Source: Trichoplax sp. H2
Lineage: Eukaryota > Placozoa > Uniplacotomia > Trichoplacea
Assembly (NCBI GenBank): GCA_003344405.1
Contig: NOWV01000016.1
Span: forward strand, 558,001 to 622,000
Length of the DNA: 64,000 nucleotides
Direction: 5' to 3'
Each line of letters begins with the position of its first letter. Position 1 is the first letter of the stretch. Below are positions 22,868 through 35,400 of the stretch, one piece after another. Below the pieces are notes generated by a model, which saw only the letters and a program-made list of their open reading frames with translations, made no database searches and had not been told where the DNA came from. The position numbers and the translations under genes are program-made.

Positions 22868-25800
22868 TTAAGTTTCTTGGGTCAGAATTTTCTTCATTTC
22901 TGCTAGACTTAATTGCAAAGCTTCTGCAAAGTCCAGGAGATTTGTTGCTGTGGAATCGTTAAAAGTTGTACAAATGAATAAGATATTGTCAGGAAGTAAA
23001 TTATATCCAATACCGTAACAGTCGGAGTTTACTGGTCCAAAGCTCATACAAATTGGATGCTTAAAAGGTACCTGATAATAGATAACGCGAACACAATTAA
23101 TCAAACATATAACCTAACTATTATTCGACTAAAATCTTACGTATTTATGCTTTAGTTACCGCCATTATCGTATTTTACTAATAACCTGGCTTGTGGACAA
23201 CTCAATGAAGAAACTCTTAACGAATCCTGAGCTTGTAAACAATTTTGGCATTTCAGATAGATTTTCTTCCGCTGCCATTTTCATTCCCAGAAAGTGTCTA
23301 TCCCAACCCTGGGCTACATTGGCCTGCAATTGCAGAAAAGGGCAACAAGGTTATGCATGCTAGTTAAATATAACTGCTGATAAAAAGAGTCGATATAACA
23401 TAACCAGTCACAGTTTTTTGTTCGTATACCTCTGACGCAAGTTTTTTGTGTGCCACAATTGCTTGTTTTAATAAGTCACGCTTTACAGAGACCTAATAAG
23501 ATGTAGTTTCAAGTTTTAAGGTAATAGCATTTTTATTTAACAGAACCGTACAACTACAGCACAATATACAGTGAATCGACTTTGTTATATTCACAGTTGC
23601 ATTTGCAACATATGCAAAATAATAAAGTAGGAAATACCTCAATATCATCAGAAAAGGCTGCTTCTGCAAACGCCTTAGCTTCAAGTGAAGCAGAACGTAT
23701 AGTTTCAGTTCGACCAAGAAGATATAGCCTAGTTGACCCACTTTCATACGTGGAAGCCATCCTACTATGAATCCTAATGCATGGAGTAATATTAAAGATA
23801 AATTATTCCTTTATACAATACTTTGTTCATACTATTTCTATAATAGATCGCAATTTTGGGTGATCCCTTTCTTACCTGTAGAATGCTATTTGCATTGCCG
23901 TTTGAAAAAAACTATCAGGACTCAGAGATTGCGATTTTATAAAATTTTTACCATAATCTTTAAAATTGAGTGATCGTAAATTCAAGCTGGTAATCAGTCT
24001 AGATGAAAATAATAGTAACGCAGATAATTTATGAGCTCGTTATCTTTCATATCCAGCTATATATTGCTTAGATGTAACATACTTATCAATCTTCAGAATA
24101 GAATCCTTGATAGCCGTTATAGTATCATTATCTACATTGAAATTTAAGTCTTTTACAGCAACAGTATTACTACTGGTGTCTTTGTACTCATTTTCAGTTA
24201 TATTGTCACTAGAATGGAAAATAGAAAGTTTGCAGTATCAAAGGAGTTAGGAATATAGGTAATTAGAAGCTTGAATAAATAGAGATCTCAATATGACTTC
24301 TTAATTGTCATCAATTGTTCAACAGTTAAATAATGATAGATTATCTTTTATTGAAGCTCTACGCATATTTACCACCGAGATAGAATGTAATCGACTAAAT
24401 TCATAACTGGTGTTCCATCGCATTCCGAATGTTCATAAATTAAGCCATTGTCACCATTAGAGTTTATAATAAACTGTAAATTAACATTGAATAGTTTAAT
24501 ATTGAATATGCTCTTAAGTTAATTTAAATTAATGACAATACTTGCCTGCAAGGTCTTATCGAACCAACGATTGGGTGTATTCTTTGTACTACCTCCTCCA
24601 TGCAGCATTTGTCCATATGAAGCATTGCGGCTACCATCATCATTATCCATGAAGAGATGTGACTGTACATTATTTAAACCAGAATTATCTTGATCAAAAC
24701 ATAACATGAACATCGATTTTTGAATCTTCTCGATCGACTCAGCGCTCATCTGATCTGTAAAGTACAGCAAAATTGATACTTATTATCTGGGGTACCATCA
24801 ACAGCCTGGCATTGTATTGCATACTACGATTACAGTAGCAATTTTTATTAATTATACGTATGTATGAGTATTCACCTTTCATCAACAGATCATATGACTT
24901 GAACCATGAATCACGATCTGATGTTGTTAGCACGCCAATTGGCGGCGCAGGCCTCCATGATTTTTCAAATACACAATTAAGCTGTTGTTCAATCATCTCC
25001 CGACTGTAAATTTGATCGTTTTTCGCTACTTCGACTGCAAAAAACTATCCAAAGAAAGATAATTATTTGGTATAAATATACGATATACTGATGTAACCTT
25101 ATATCGAAAAGTAGTAATCATATTTACGTGATTGTTATGTACTACAACGATAAACTCCGGCTGTCCAGGTTCTGGAGAACATTGAGCAATACTATCGGCA
25201 GTTTTTCCAGGAATGCGACAGGAATAGAAAAGTTTTGTGTACTGCACCATACACACGGGGTGCTTACCGCTTTTATCCACAGGTAGATCCTCGCTGATGT
25301 ATAATTGTAAATATCATGCAAACAGAAAAATTGTATATTCATTTTCAATAATGGATACAGACTACATAGAATAAGAGCTTTTTGAAGATGGTAGTTGCAA
25401 TCTATCGATTAGTATATTCTGAAGAGAAGAAGTATTACTTTAATTGTATCAAAGTGGCAACTAAGATTTGTCGATTGCATTTTATCAGACATTCACTGCT
25501 TAATAATAAGTTATCCATTAGTTTAATTGAGTTTCCGTTATTCCATAAAAGTAATCATATTTATTGTGGTGCACAATGACCTAATGTTATAGAACGTAAT
25601 CACAAACTTTAAACAAAATGGAACTAACCCCTTGATTTTATAGTAAAATTCGATTATAGCTATAATCATCTTGGCGGCAAATCTATAACACGAATCAAGG
25701 TCGTTATTAATGACAGAGACAAGCAGTTTACGGTAAATTCATCCATATAACTAAACATGAAATTGAGCGAAATAAAAAAATATTTTAAAATATTGATAAT

Positions 25801-26574
25801 ATAATATGAAAACTAATGACATCCAATGTTAAATTTATGTTTAAAGTTTGATCAGATAGGAATATTTAGGTAAGGTTGAGCAGAGATAAGTAGCGATAAT
25901 TAATTAGATCAACTTTCATTGCATTTACTCACTCAATTTGCTGGCTCTTTTTTCGAAATGAGCGTTTCGGAAACAGAAATGCCGGACTGGTATGTACACA
26001 TATGGGATACCGTGGATCCAGGTACTCGCTTTTCATCCACCAATCGTGTAACTGGTATAAAAGATGAATAAATATTAGAGGAATAGAGCATTTTAATTAC
26101 TAAAGAAATGGAAGGTCAATTAGTTCTTCATCAAATATCACATCCAGTTCAGTCGTTATATTTACCACTACAATTCCTTGCACACATAAGTTTTACTTAA
26201 TTAGTATTGCAGAAGAGAAACTGAATACTAACTATATCGCACTTCACCGTAGATAATTGCAAGCACATTGCATTGGTAGTCTATTTCATTTACTCTTTAA
26301 TGGTCGAGCTTTAAACGTATGGTATTATCTAATACAGTATAGCATACTATACGATTCTTACCCAGCTGTCGTGTGTTTTTGCTTTCTGTTGAATCATCTT
26401 TGTTAATTTGTCTCCCATTCCTCCAGGTTGACCAAATTCCTTAACAATATTATCATTTGATTGGTATTCATTATCATCTACTAGAGCTTTTAATGAACGC
26501 AAGTACTTGGTTAACGTTTCTTGTAGTCGTGGTACAGGTAAACGGGGAAGAGATTCTTGATGTGCTAACATCAT
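22868..26574 (-). CDS. CRAT: carnitine O-acyltransferase (CrAT-like), copy B, 13 exons
   Basis: Paralogue of copy A on the opposite strand, tail to tail. Exons in order: 26362-26574, 25933-26051, 25629-25682, 25128-25293, 24876-25044, 24546-24754, 24373-24473, 24083-24208, 23876-23998, 23638-23773, 23430-23492, 23186-23323, 22868-23071. Every internal exon has exactly the same length as in copy A. The product is about 606 aa, starting MMLAHQESLPRLPVPRL. The catalytic YEHSECDG, GRTETIR and LSTSQ motifs are kept, and the C-terminal SFGPVNSDCYGIGYN matches the family motif that copy A has lost. Exon 6 ends at a GC donor (CTTGCAG then GCAAGT), a GC-AG intron, where copy A has GTAAGT. No frameshift or stop is seen; both copies appear functional. 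Confidence 0.9.
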
Positions 26575-28900
26575 TTTGTAGACCTATTTCGCAAAAATAT
26601 CAATCGTATTCGATTTAATGTCATATCGTACTAAACGTTAAATTCTTCATTTGTACATGCAGTAGTGATACGCTTTCAAATCCTGCTTTAAAGTGGCAAA
26701 CTTCATTATTTCTATCCACTTTATTTGGCAAGACAAGCCGTATTAATTGAGTGATTTGAAATCTTGACAGAAATTTCTATGTTGAGCACCGCAATAAGAG
26801 CTAATACGATATATCAATATTACTTGTAATTATTTGCTGACGGAGCGAGTTGATCAAATGAATTAAAGATTACAATTTGGTTTCCGATCTATAACTTGGA
26901 GTAGTGAAGTAGTTGGTATCGTCGATTTCGTAGTGTACAGTATTTGTATTTTCGGAGGTAAAGCAATCCATAAGTTTACTGTACTATAGTTTTTTTCACA
27001 GCAGCGATTCTATCCGCTAGTATGCTGTATTAACAGGTATGAATTTATCACATATTTTATTGATTAGTTGATAAATGATGACAACAATTATAGCAACCAT
27101 AGTAGTACGCTGTTATTGCACTATACAAACAATTGCATGGACGTTATAACCGAAATAGGGCTGAAAAAATGGTAAAATAAAACGATTTTATCCTAAATTA
27201 TTTTCTATGATCAAGACTAGTATGGATCGATTACAGAGCGCTATCCTGTACGTATACTGCAAGAGACACTTAGTACTTCAACAGTTCAAATTTTATTATG
27301 GAGTCCACCTTGGATCACAAATTAAAAATATAAATGCTCCTAAGAAGCAAAACTGTCTAAATAAAGCTGCCAATATTACATTTTTGTAATAATTTCGTTC
27401 GAAGGAATAGCTTGACAACTATACTGTAGGTGCTCCTCATTGCTATTGCAATGGATATATTAAATCATCGCTGGCAATTTATATAGTAATTGTTGTATTC
27501 TTATCATTTTATTGTTGAAACGAAGTGCTCTAAACTCGATAGGAGGCTAACTTATCCTTATTCATGTACTCATGTAATGCTATTAGTCATTCAACGTATA
27601 ATCAACGTCAGAACACATGGATGATTTGCAGTGAAAAGTCATTAAAATCAGCCAGAAGACGAATAAAATGATACGTCGACATCAGCATGACCGTATTTGA
27701 TATGATGAAAGCTTAGATCTGCAATTAATCCTATTCAGAAATTGCAATTTTTCTAAAGGGCTAAAGAGTATCCATAAAATTAAATTGGATCTATCAGTGA
27801 ATGGTAGTAATCGACAGATACGGATACTACATTCAAGATAGGTATTTGGGATGCAACTTTAATTCTAAAGTTATTTTGTAAGAATGGTTCAAAATGTACT
27901 GTAAATAATAAAATAAATGAAGTTGGTGTTCATGTAGAGCATGGCATGGCAGCGATCCTTTACTACTTTTTTTTAGGTAACCGATTCTACGCCTATACTA
28001 TTGATATATTATCACTTTAATATTAAGCATATTGATTAACCTTATGGTTGATCCAGGCAGAGAAAAATTAACACTTGTTCAAAATCAACGTACGTAGGCT
28101 TTATAAGTTTGGAGGTTTTATCCAATTGAAAAATTCACCATCATGGCGAATTACTTTTTAGCAATGCATCATACTACTGTTAACAAGAGACTGCCTCGTC
28201 CAAGGGTCAATATCTCATCTATTTTTGCTGTACGAAAGGATTTTACAAGATTTTTCAACACTTTTAAATCAATGAATTAAGTCAGAAAATGACCACATCT
28301 ACGATATAACTTGAAGTTGTAAATAACGCAAATGAATCTACCTAGACAGCTGTACAATCGGAGTATCTGATCGCTAGGCTGGCTATTTTTATGCTTTACT
28401 TTACCTTGTATCCAGTTGCAAGCAAGCTGAGTATAATCTTTCAAGTGAAATGTACTGTATAAATCGTTGTGATCACCAGGCAATTTTGAACTGCAATAGC
28501 TATAACAAGTGAAAATATCTGGCGATGATCCAATCCTTTTACCGATTGATTGATTGATATACAAGGAGAAATGGAGGTTAAATGAAGGTAGTGTCTGCCT
28601 TGATGAATAGGAAATTTTAATTCATACGCAGTCTATTGACATAAAAGGCAACTTTCCATGTTGCTTCGGAATCGTGTCTACTCTATGCACAGTCTTGTAT
28701 TAGTTTTTGCAGGTTAATGTCGCGTTGTTGTACTCTACATGTGGAGGTGTATAGCACGCTAGATATGATGCAGCTTGAGTAAATAAATAAAAGGCAAAGA
28801 TTCCATGCGATCTGGACGTTTTTTGTTGCCGATTCTATTTGTTTACTTTCCTGGATTTTATTAACAAATTGAATCGGTTGCAAGTCGAGTTGCATACAGC
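26575..28900. other. intergenic DNA, no gene recognised
   Basis: Short open frames such as 27207-27389 (+), 28277-28564 (-) and 28683-28904 (-) have no family motif or convincing splice sites. The upstream exons of the fragmentary gene at 28950-30620 could lie here, but I cannot identify them. Confidence 0.4.
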
Positions 28901-29088
28901 CCAATCGAACTATGGATTAGTATTGCGTTTGGACAAGAAGCGTTGCACTAAATGGTCCATAGTGACGATAGTGTGATCCATTGTCGAGCTGCAGCCCAAA
29001 CAAACAGTAATGGAAGAAATTTAGAAAGAGAAGAAATACAACTGACAAGGCAAGCAAAAGCATTCCTTTTACAGTAGTTGTAGTCTTG

Positions 29089-30530
29089 GTATGTGTACCA
29101 AGATACAAAAAATGATGATGAAATTGCATCAAATGAAGAAATCTGAGTTTGGGCTAGCAAATAAAGTAAAATGGGATCAATAATAATTAATTAATCAGAT
29201 CATTTGCAACAGGGTACAACACTCTCTCATTCATCAGTCATATTGGAACATTTTTAGCGAGACTGTATAGAGTCATGAACTCGATGCCCGTGATATAGTG
29301 AAAGTGTGAAAGACAGATTGTTGTCACGAGGTGATAGAGTACGAAAACGGCATATATGGACAGAATATTGGGAGTGATTTTACTCTATCCAAGCCTTGGG
29401 ATATGATGATGACGATAGAGAAGTTTGCCCTACGAGAGATTACTAACTATAAAGAAATACACTAACTCTACCCTCTGTATACGTGCATTATTGTTATCCA
29501 ATTTTTTGTTGCTTTTTCCACTGTAGAGGCAGATGGAGTAATGCAGTTGGAAAAGTTTTATTCACTTTATTGCACTGTGAGTGCAAAGGGGGATAGCATG
29601 GACAACTGCATCTGGCATCGTTAAGGCATTCTTGTAATAAACCAGATGTGCTTAGCGGCGATAGTGACCAACTAATCGTCAAAGGCATGTCTACTCGTAG
29701 TAGCCCATTCTATTAATACACCTTAAGCTCCAATACTTCCCTCAAGTTACTCCATCAATTTTGAAATACATCTACAATTACAATAGTGCAACGAATGGGA
29801 TAGGATGTGTTATCATCCAAGTATAAAATCCAGTCCATTGGCTAAATGCCTAGTCAATTTGCAAAATGCCATACATCTTGTATTATTAACCGATGGCAAT
29901 GTTTTAATGCTAATGTTAAGTGTAGCAGTAAATGTCATAATCAGAGAGCTTGTAAAAATAAANNNNNNNNNNNNNNNNNNNNATGTGTACCAAGATACAA
30001 AAAATGATGATGAAATGGCATCAAATGAAGAAATCTGAGTTTGGGCTAGCAAATAAAGTAAAATGGGATCAATAATAAGTAATTAATCAGATCATTTGCA
30101 ACAGGGTACAACACTCTCTCATTCATCAGTCATATTGGAACATTTTTAGCGAGACTGTATAGAGTCATGAACTCGATGCCCGTGATATAGTGAAAGTGTG
30201 AAAGATAGATTGTTGTCACAAGGTGATAGAGTACGAAAACGGCATATATGGACCGAATATTGGGAGTGATCCCATTCTATTTATACACCTTAAGCTCCAA
30301 TACTTCCCTCAAGTTGCTCCATCAATTTTGAAATACATCTACAATTACAATAGTGCAATGAATGGGATAGGATGTGTTATCATCCAAGTATAAAATCCAG
30401 TCCATTGGCTAAATGCCTAGTCAATTTGCAAAATGCCATACATCTTGCATTATTAACCGATAGCAATGTTTTAATGCTAATGTTAAGTGTAGCATTAAAT
30501 GTCATAATCAGAGAGCTTGTAAAAATAAAT
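29089..30530. repeat. duplicated segment flanking a 20-N gap, one copy with a deletion of about 330 bp
   Basis: Sequence 29089-29372 is nearly identical to 29983-30270, and 29705-29962 to about 30272-30530. The intervening 29373-29704, including the RWSNAVGK exon, is absent from the second copy. The copies differ by few substitutions and sit immediately on either side of the Ns at 29963-29982. This is what two haplotypes placed in tandem by an assembler would look like; a true tandem duplication is the alternative. Confidence 0.9.
29963..29982. other. assembly gap (20 N)
   Basis: A run of 20 unknown bases interrupts the duplicated segment and one open exon-like frame. Confidence 1.
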
Positions 30531-30620
30531 AATAATTTTCATAATCAGAATATTATCAATTCAATAATAACTACTTCGATTATAATAGTATCTCTAAATG
30601 TTTGGCAATTACTTCAGTAA

Positions 30621-31985
30621 TTGCAAGTTACCTATGTATTGATTATTTGAATTAATCTATTATAATTAAAATCATCCAAGAAATAGAGATTTTCTGGGTT
30701 TTTTATTTAGTAATATTACTGCATGAAGAAAGATAATTTCTCTGATTTATAAAGAAAGACGAATTTACTGATGGACGTGTTTTGCTATTTTTGCAGTTTG
30801 CGAACTGACTATAGCACTGTAGGTAAATCTACGCTTACAGTAACCCTAATCATCTTACTGCATTCATTCATTCATTCAATGTGGACATGATAACTGTAGA
30901 TTACAGTAGTTGTAGATCTCTTGTAAGAATCTAAGACCACTTTTACAATAACGAAGTAGAAAAATTAAGGTCGTAAAGTACTTGTCCGGATGCTAGTCGT
31001 GATTCTATAGTATGCGCAAACCGTACTGGTACGGACTACGAGTAGATATAGCACAGTAGAAGGAATGAACGATATAGTAGCAGTAATTCAAACTTGCTTG
31101 AAGCAGAGATATTCAGTGTATTATTGTATAGGAACTGCATGTAATTTACTTTTCCATGGTTATACGGTATGTTGATATTTACTTTTACATCAATGAGCGA
31201 TTTTCTGATAGTATTTCTCTTATAATAGACGTCAAAAAAAGGCTTTAAAAACAACTTCGAAAAAATGAATTAATTGGAAGCTTTGTCAGCTTTCCTTCTA
31301 GCAGTCTGTAGAATCAACCTGAATGTCCGATGCGCATGCACAAGCCAAATTACCATGGTTTCCTTTCAACGCTATCTAATAACGTAAAGTTAAACGGAAA
31401 TTGCTGCAAGCTCTTATGATTATCAAATCGATTCAATTATCCATACAAGTATTCTAGGGTAGAAAATCACTGTAATTCATAATAATATACATGACTTCGT
31501 ATACTGGAAATCAAAAACATACTACTAGGCTAAATTGACTCTTGATACAGTAATCTTTTGCATCAAGCGATACTTGGATGAATTTGTACTGCGGTGGAGT
31601 TATAGTCGATAAGATGCACTTTAATACGTACATATAGGAAGGATAGTTATTCAATTCTTAACTGTACATGTATATCAAATTAGACAGTGGTACGCAATTT
31701 TTTTCAATATCTTATATGCGTAGATGCAGGCTTTCACTTCTTTTCCTCTACGTTATGATCCGACAAACGTCGGTAGTCGGTAGTTAGGTTATTTAGCGTT
31801 CACTTGGACTCGATGATTGGTTTGCAGCAGATTGGCCATACTCACCTTTTCTCCACTGCCACAATAATACAATAATTATTTTACTCTAATCGATTAGCAA
31901 AGAGTAATCAATTGCTCAGTAAATTAAAAAGTGATGCAAATATCACTACATTGATTGGCAATCTCAAATAGGCAATTATACGCTT
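30621..31985. other. intergenic, nothing recognised
   Basis: AT-rich sequence. A short minus-strand frame (31036-31254) has no support. It contains the likely upstream region of the TTC28-like gene. Confidence 0.4.
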
Positions 31986-32152
31986 ATGCCGGTACTTTCA
32001 GCAGCTGTTAGAAAATCAAAGGTAAATACTAATTTATTATAGATATTTATTAAGTAACTAATTGTATCTGCTTCTTTCAGACGACAAAGGCTTTAACAAA
32101 TTCTATAATATCGTTATTGATTTCAGTAATAGTCTCTATTATTCATTTTTAA
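31986..32152 (+). CDS. possible 35-residue tail-anchored membrane peptide, two exons
   Basis: Exon 31986-32021 (ATG CCG...) ends at GTAAAT. Exon 32081-32152 follows a strong acceptor TCTTTCAG and ends at TAA. The joined peptide begins MPVLSAAVRKSKTTKAL and ends in a hydrophobic segment, ISLLISVIVSIIHF. It resembles a small integral membrane protein with a basic head, but I recognise no family. Its phase does not match the next exon at 32482, so it is not an obvious 5' exon of the TTC28-like gene. It could be chance. Confidence 0.35.
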
Positions 32153-32481
32153 GATACTTGTAATCTAAAACCTAATTTAATCCAGACATTGTAGTAATCA
32201 TAAATATCAGTAAAGTATTAATACATCACAACCGACTGTGAACAAGAATAACAATTGAGTTATATCCTTTACACAACGCTTAAATCTATCCATACGGATT
32301 TTACAGGTTTAAATTTTTAAAATTCGCCGTAAAGTTATCGTTCTAGTCAGTACTTTCTAAGTGTCAAGTTTTATATTAGACTACAGTTAAGTTTTCTATG
32401 ATTCGTTGTTTATTACGATATAAAATGAAAAGAAATTAATTGTGCCATGGTGACAAAATAGCTTATGTATTTTCATTACAG

Positions 32482-35400
32482 GAAGCTCCAAGAAAAGTGT
32501 TCCAAATCTCAACATTTATGTCACATTATGGAATCATTTAATTTATTAGAAAATCAAGACAGTATTATTGCTAACTTTCACAACTATATCAAACTCTTAA
32601 ATGATGATTTTGATGATGGAGTCTTATACATCGACAATATTACTAAATTGTCAGCAAATTTGTGCGGTATTGAACAAAAGTTACATATATATGGTAATAA
32701 ACTAAAGTAATGCTAATTCTTAATATAAAATTATAAAAATTATTGAATAATCCTTCAAATATGCTCACATCTTTTTCAATTTTAATCATAGCAACAATTG
32801 AACGAGATATTCTCTGGAGGCTGGTAGTGATTGTGTCGACTTTACTGGAATGCAATCACAAAGATATAGCATTAACCCTCCTTGACTGTATTGTTGAGCA
32901 TGGTTCAATGTATAATCAGTATAGCTATGCTATGGCTGTTCATATGCTAGCTTCGACCCATCTTAAGAAATCTGATTACTCTAAGGCTTTGCCTTTATAC
33001 GATTCTTGCTTAAAACTTGTAAACGATCTTAGCATCTATGATATTGAAATCAAATGTCACCTTGATTTAAGTCGCGCCTATATTGCCATCAATGATACCA
33101 AAATGGCTATTTTACATTATGAAAGCGCGTTGTATGTTGGAAAGAAAGGTAGTAAAAATTATGACAATAAGAAAAATTCGGATGAAATCAGTAGATATGT
33201 ACTTAGCAAGCTTAATGCATCGCATGATAACGATTCAAATACGCCCAGCATCACTAGCAGTTCAATTCAAGATTGGACAGTGGAATTTGAGAATGAAAAT
33301 CTAGCAGGTAGCTCTCAATATGTCTTTAAAGTTTTAGGCAGCAATGATAAGTTGACCGGAGAACATTGGCTTCATAGTGAAGAAGAAGTTATAGGAAAGC
33401 TAAGTGTAATGTATAAAGTTCTTGGATTATATAAAGAAGCTTTAAAATATGCTACATCGCACATCAAGGTCTTGAATACTAGAGTAGGAAATCATGACGC
33501 TAATTTACTACTTAAACAAAAGCTCACCAAAGAAATAACAATTCAATCTAGTGGTGAAAATCATGAAAAGAAAGTTAATAATAGTCAATTGAAACATTCA
33601 TCGGACGAAGTAAATCAAAAATGCGAGAGCCATGACCTCACAGAATCAACAATAAAAAATGATGACGATAAGAGTAAAGATACTGAGGGAGAACCTGGCG
33701 ATTCATTACAAATTTTGCTGTTGGAGGCCCACGCTAATCTTGGATCTATTTATTTATTATTACAAGAGTATAAACTTGCTATCGCTGCATATGAAGCTCT
33801 AGCTGTTTTAAGCAGGAAAGCCAACAAAACTCTAATGCTTGGTACCGCATATGGAAGTATTGGTGTAGCGTACTCTAAAATGGGCAATTATAGTTTAGCT
33901 TTAGCTTACTGCGAGCAACAGCTACATTTATCTATGAAAGCTGCCGATTCATCATCACAAATGGATGCTTTGCTAAAACTAGGAGATATCTGTCAGTCGT
34001 CTGGTGAATTATTAAAGGCTATAAATTATTACGATAAGACATTAACTCTTTCACTAAGAACATATAGTATCCAATACGAAGCTTGTTGTAAATTGACTGC
34101 AGTCTATTATACCATGAAACATTATCGACAAGCGCAAATTAGTGCCGAACAAGCTCTACGATTAGCAAAGCAAATGTTGGATTATGATAAAGAAATGATC
34201 AGCAAATATCATCTATCCTATTTGCATTGCCTTCAAAATAATTACGAACAGTCTATTGTTTTTCTATATGAAGTTGTTTCATATTTTGAAAATGACTTAT
34301 CGCGTTATGAAATTGAATTATTAAATTCTTACCGTTATATACAGGAAGTATTGATAAAACTAGATAGAGTAGATGAAGCATTAATGTATGCTGAGAAGTA
34401 TAATTCCTTTCGTTTAGTAGAATTTGTTAAATTGAGGGATCAATTTCATGGATCACGACGTGATAATTACTCATTATCATTAGAGGAAATTTTAAGTGCT
34501 ACACAAAGTATGTCATCCGATTCCATGCTTCTCTACTATTCAGTGGTTCATGGATATATCTACTTGTGGTTAATATCACCTACACGAGACATTATTCGAT
34601 TCCATCAAGTTAAATTGAAAGGCATCGGATATCTATGTAATCAGATGCAAAATTTTAGTAACATAGGCAGATCTGCAGTGTTGAGAAAAAAACGTACCAC
34701 CTCACCAGAAAATTCCGACTCCAAAATTATTCCTAATAATGCCGGAAAATCTGAAATGCCTTCAGCTAGAAGCGTTCTTGAAGATAAAGATCTGTTCAAT
34801 CAAAATGATTTGCAAAGATTATACTATCATACGGAAAATCGAAAGTTGTTTGATTATCGTCAAAGTCATTCAGTCCGTGATGATCCAACATTTCTTCATG
34901 AATTATATGAACGTATCCAGTGCAGTAGTGTGTTATCGGCTCTAAAAACCCTGTATGCTAAACTTATCTCACCTATTGAAAATGATCTCAATCTAGCTAG
35001 TATCGATCATTTAATCATAGTTTGTGGAAACCATTTAGCCTTTGTGCCGTATTATACATTATGTGATGCCTGTGGTACAAGTTTATATCAAAAATTTAAA
35101 GTCAGCATTTTCTCGTCTCTTCTAACACTGCAAATTGCCAATAGTAATGCTATGAAACATTCAATGTATAACTATGCTACTAGTTATCAAAAACCAAGGG
35201 TTCATGTTTACCCATACGATCTATCATTACAACAGTTTAAGGAAGGCGATAAAAAGGAAACTTCCGATAATATCATTCAATCTGAATGCATCTTAGTAGC
35301 TGGTAATCCTGTTTTCAAGCAAAAACTAGCAAGCAATGAACGTGTTTGGAAATCAAAGAATCCGTTATCAATGTCGTTAGACGAAGTTAGGCAAATTGGA

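Larger units (their letters stand above)
17493..26574. repeat. large inverted duplication carrying the two acyltransferase genes
   Basis: The two genes are mirror images with matching exon lengths. Similarity also continues into non-coding 3' flanks: for example 21260-21440 matches the reverse complement of 22560-22740 (shared ATTACGTATAATTTC and TTCATTCATATTGATG). The symmetry axis is near 21990, so the spacer between the arms is short or absent. Intron sequences have diverged more than exons, so the event is not very recent and looks real rather than an assembly foldback. Confidence 0.85.
28950..30620 (+). pseudogene. unidentified multi-exon gene fragment, interrupted and duplicated around a gap
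   Basis: Not recognised. Exon-like pieces on the plus strand are: 28950-29075, encoding a helical stretch ending LEREEIQLTRQAKAFLLQ; about 29213-29290 after an AACAG acceptor (YNTLSFISHIGTFLARLYR); about 29520-29682 after a CACTGTAG acceptor, a frame with RWSNAVGKVLFTLLH that hits an in-frame TAG and then resumes open (HLASLRHSCNKPDVLSGD); and 29789-29962 after a CAATAG acceptor, starting CNEWDRMCYHPSIK and running into the gap. Parts recur after the gap at 30100-30530. The helical, leucine-rich character would fit an armadillo/HEAT-type protein, but this is a guess. The stop could be a real lesion or an unrecognised intron. Confidence 0.35.
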
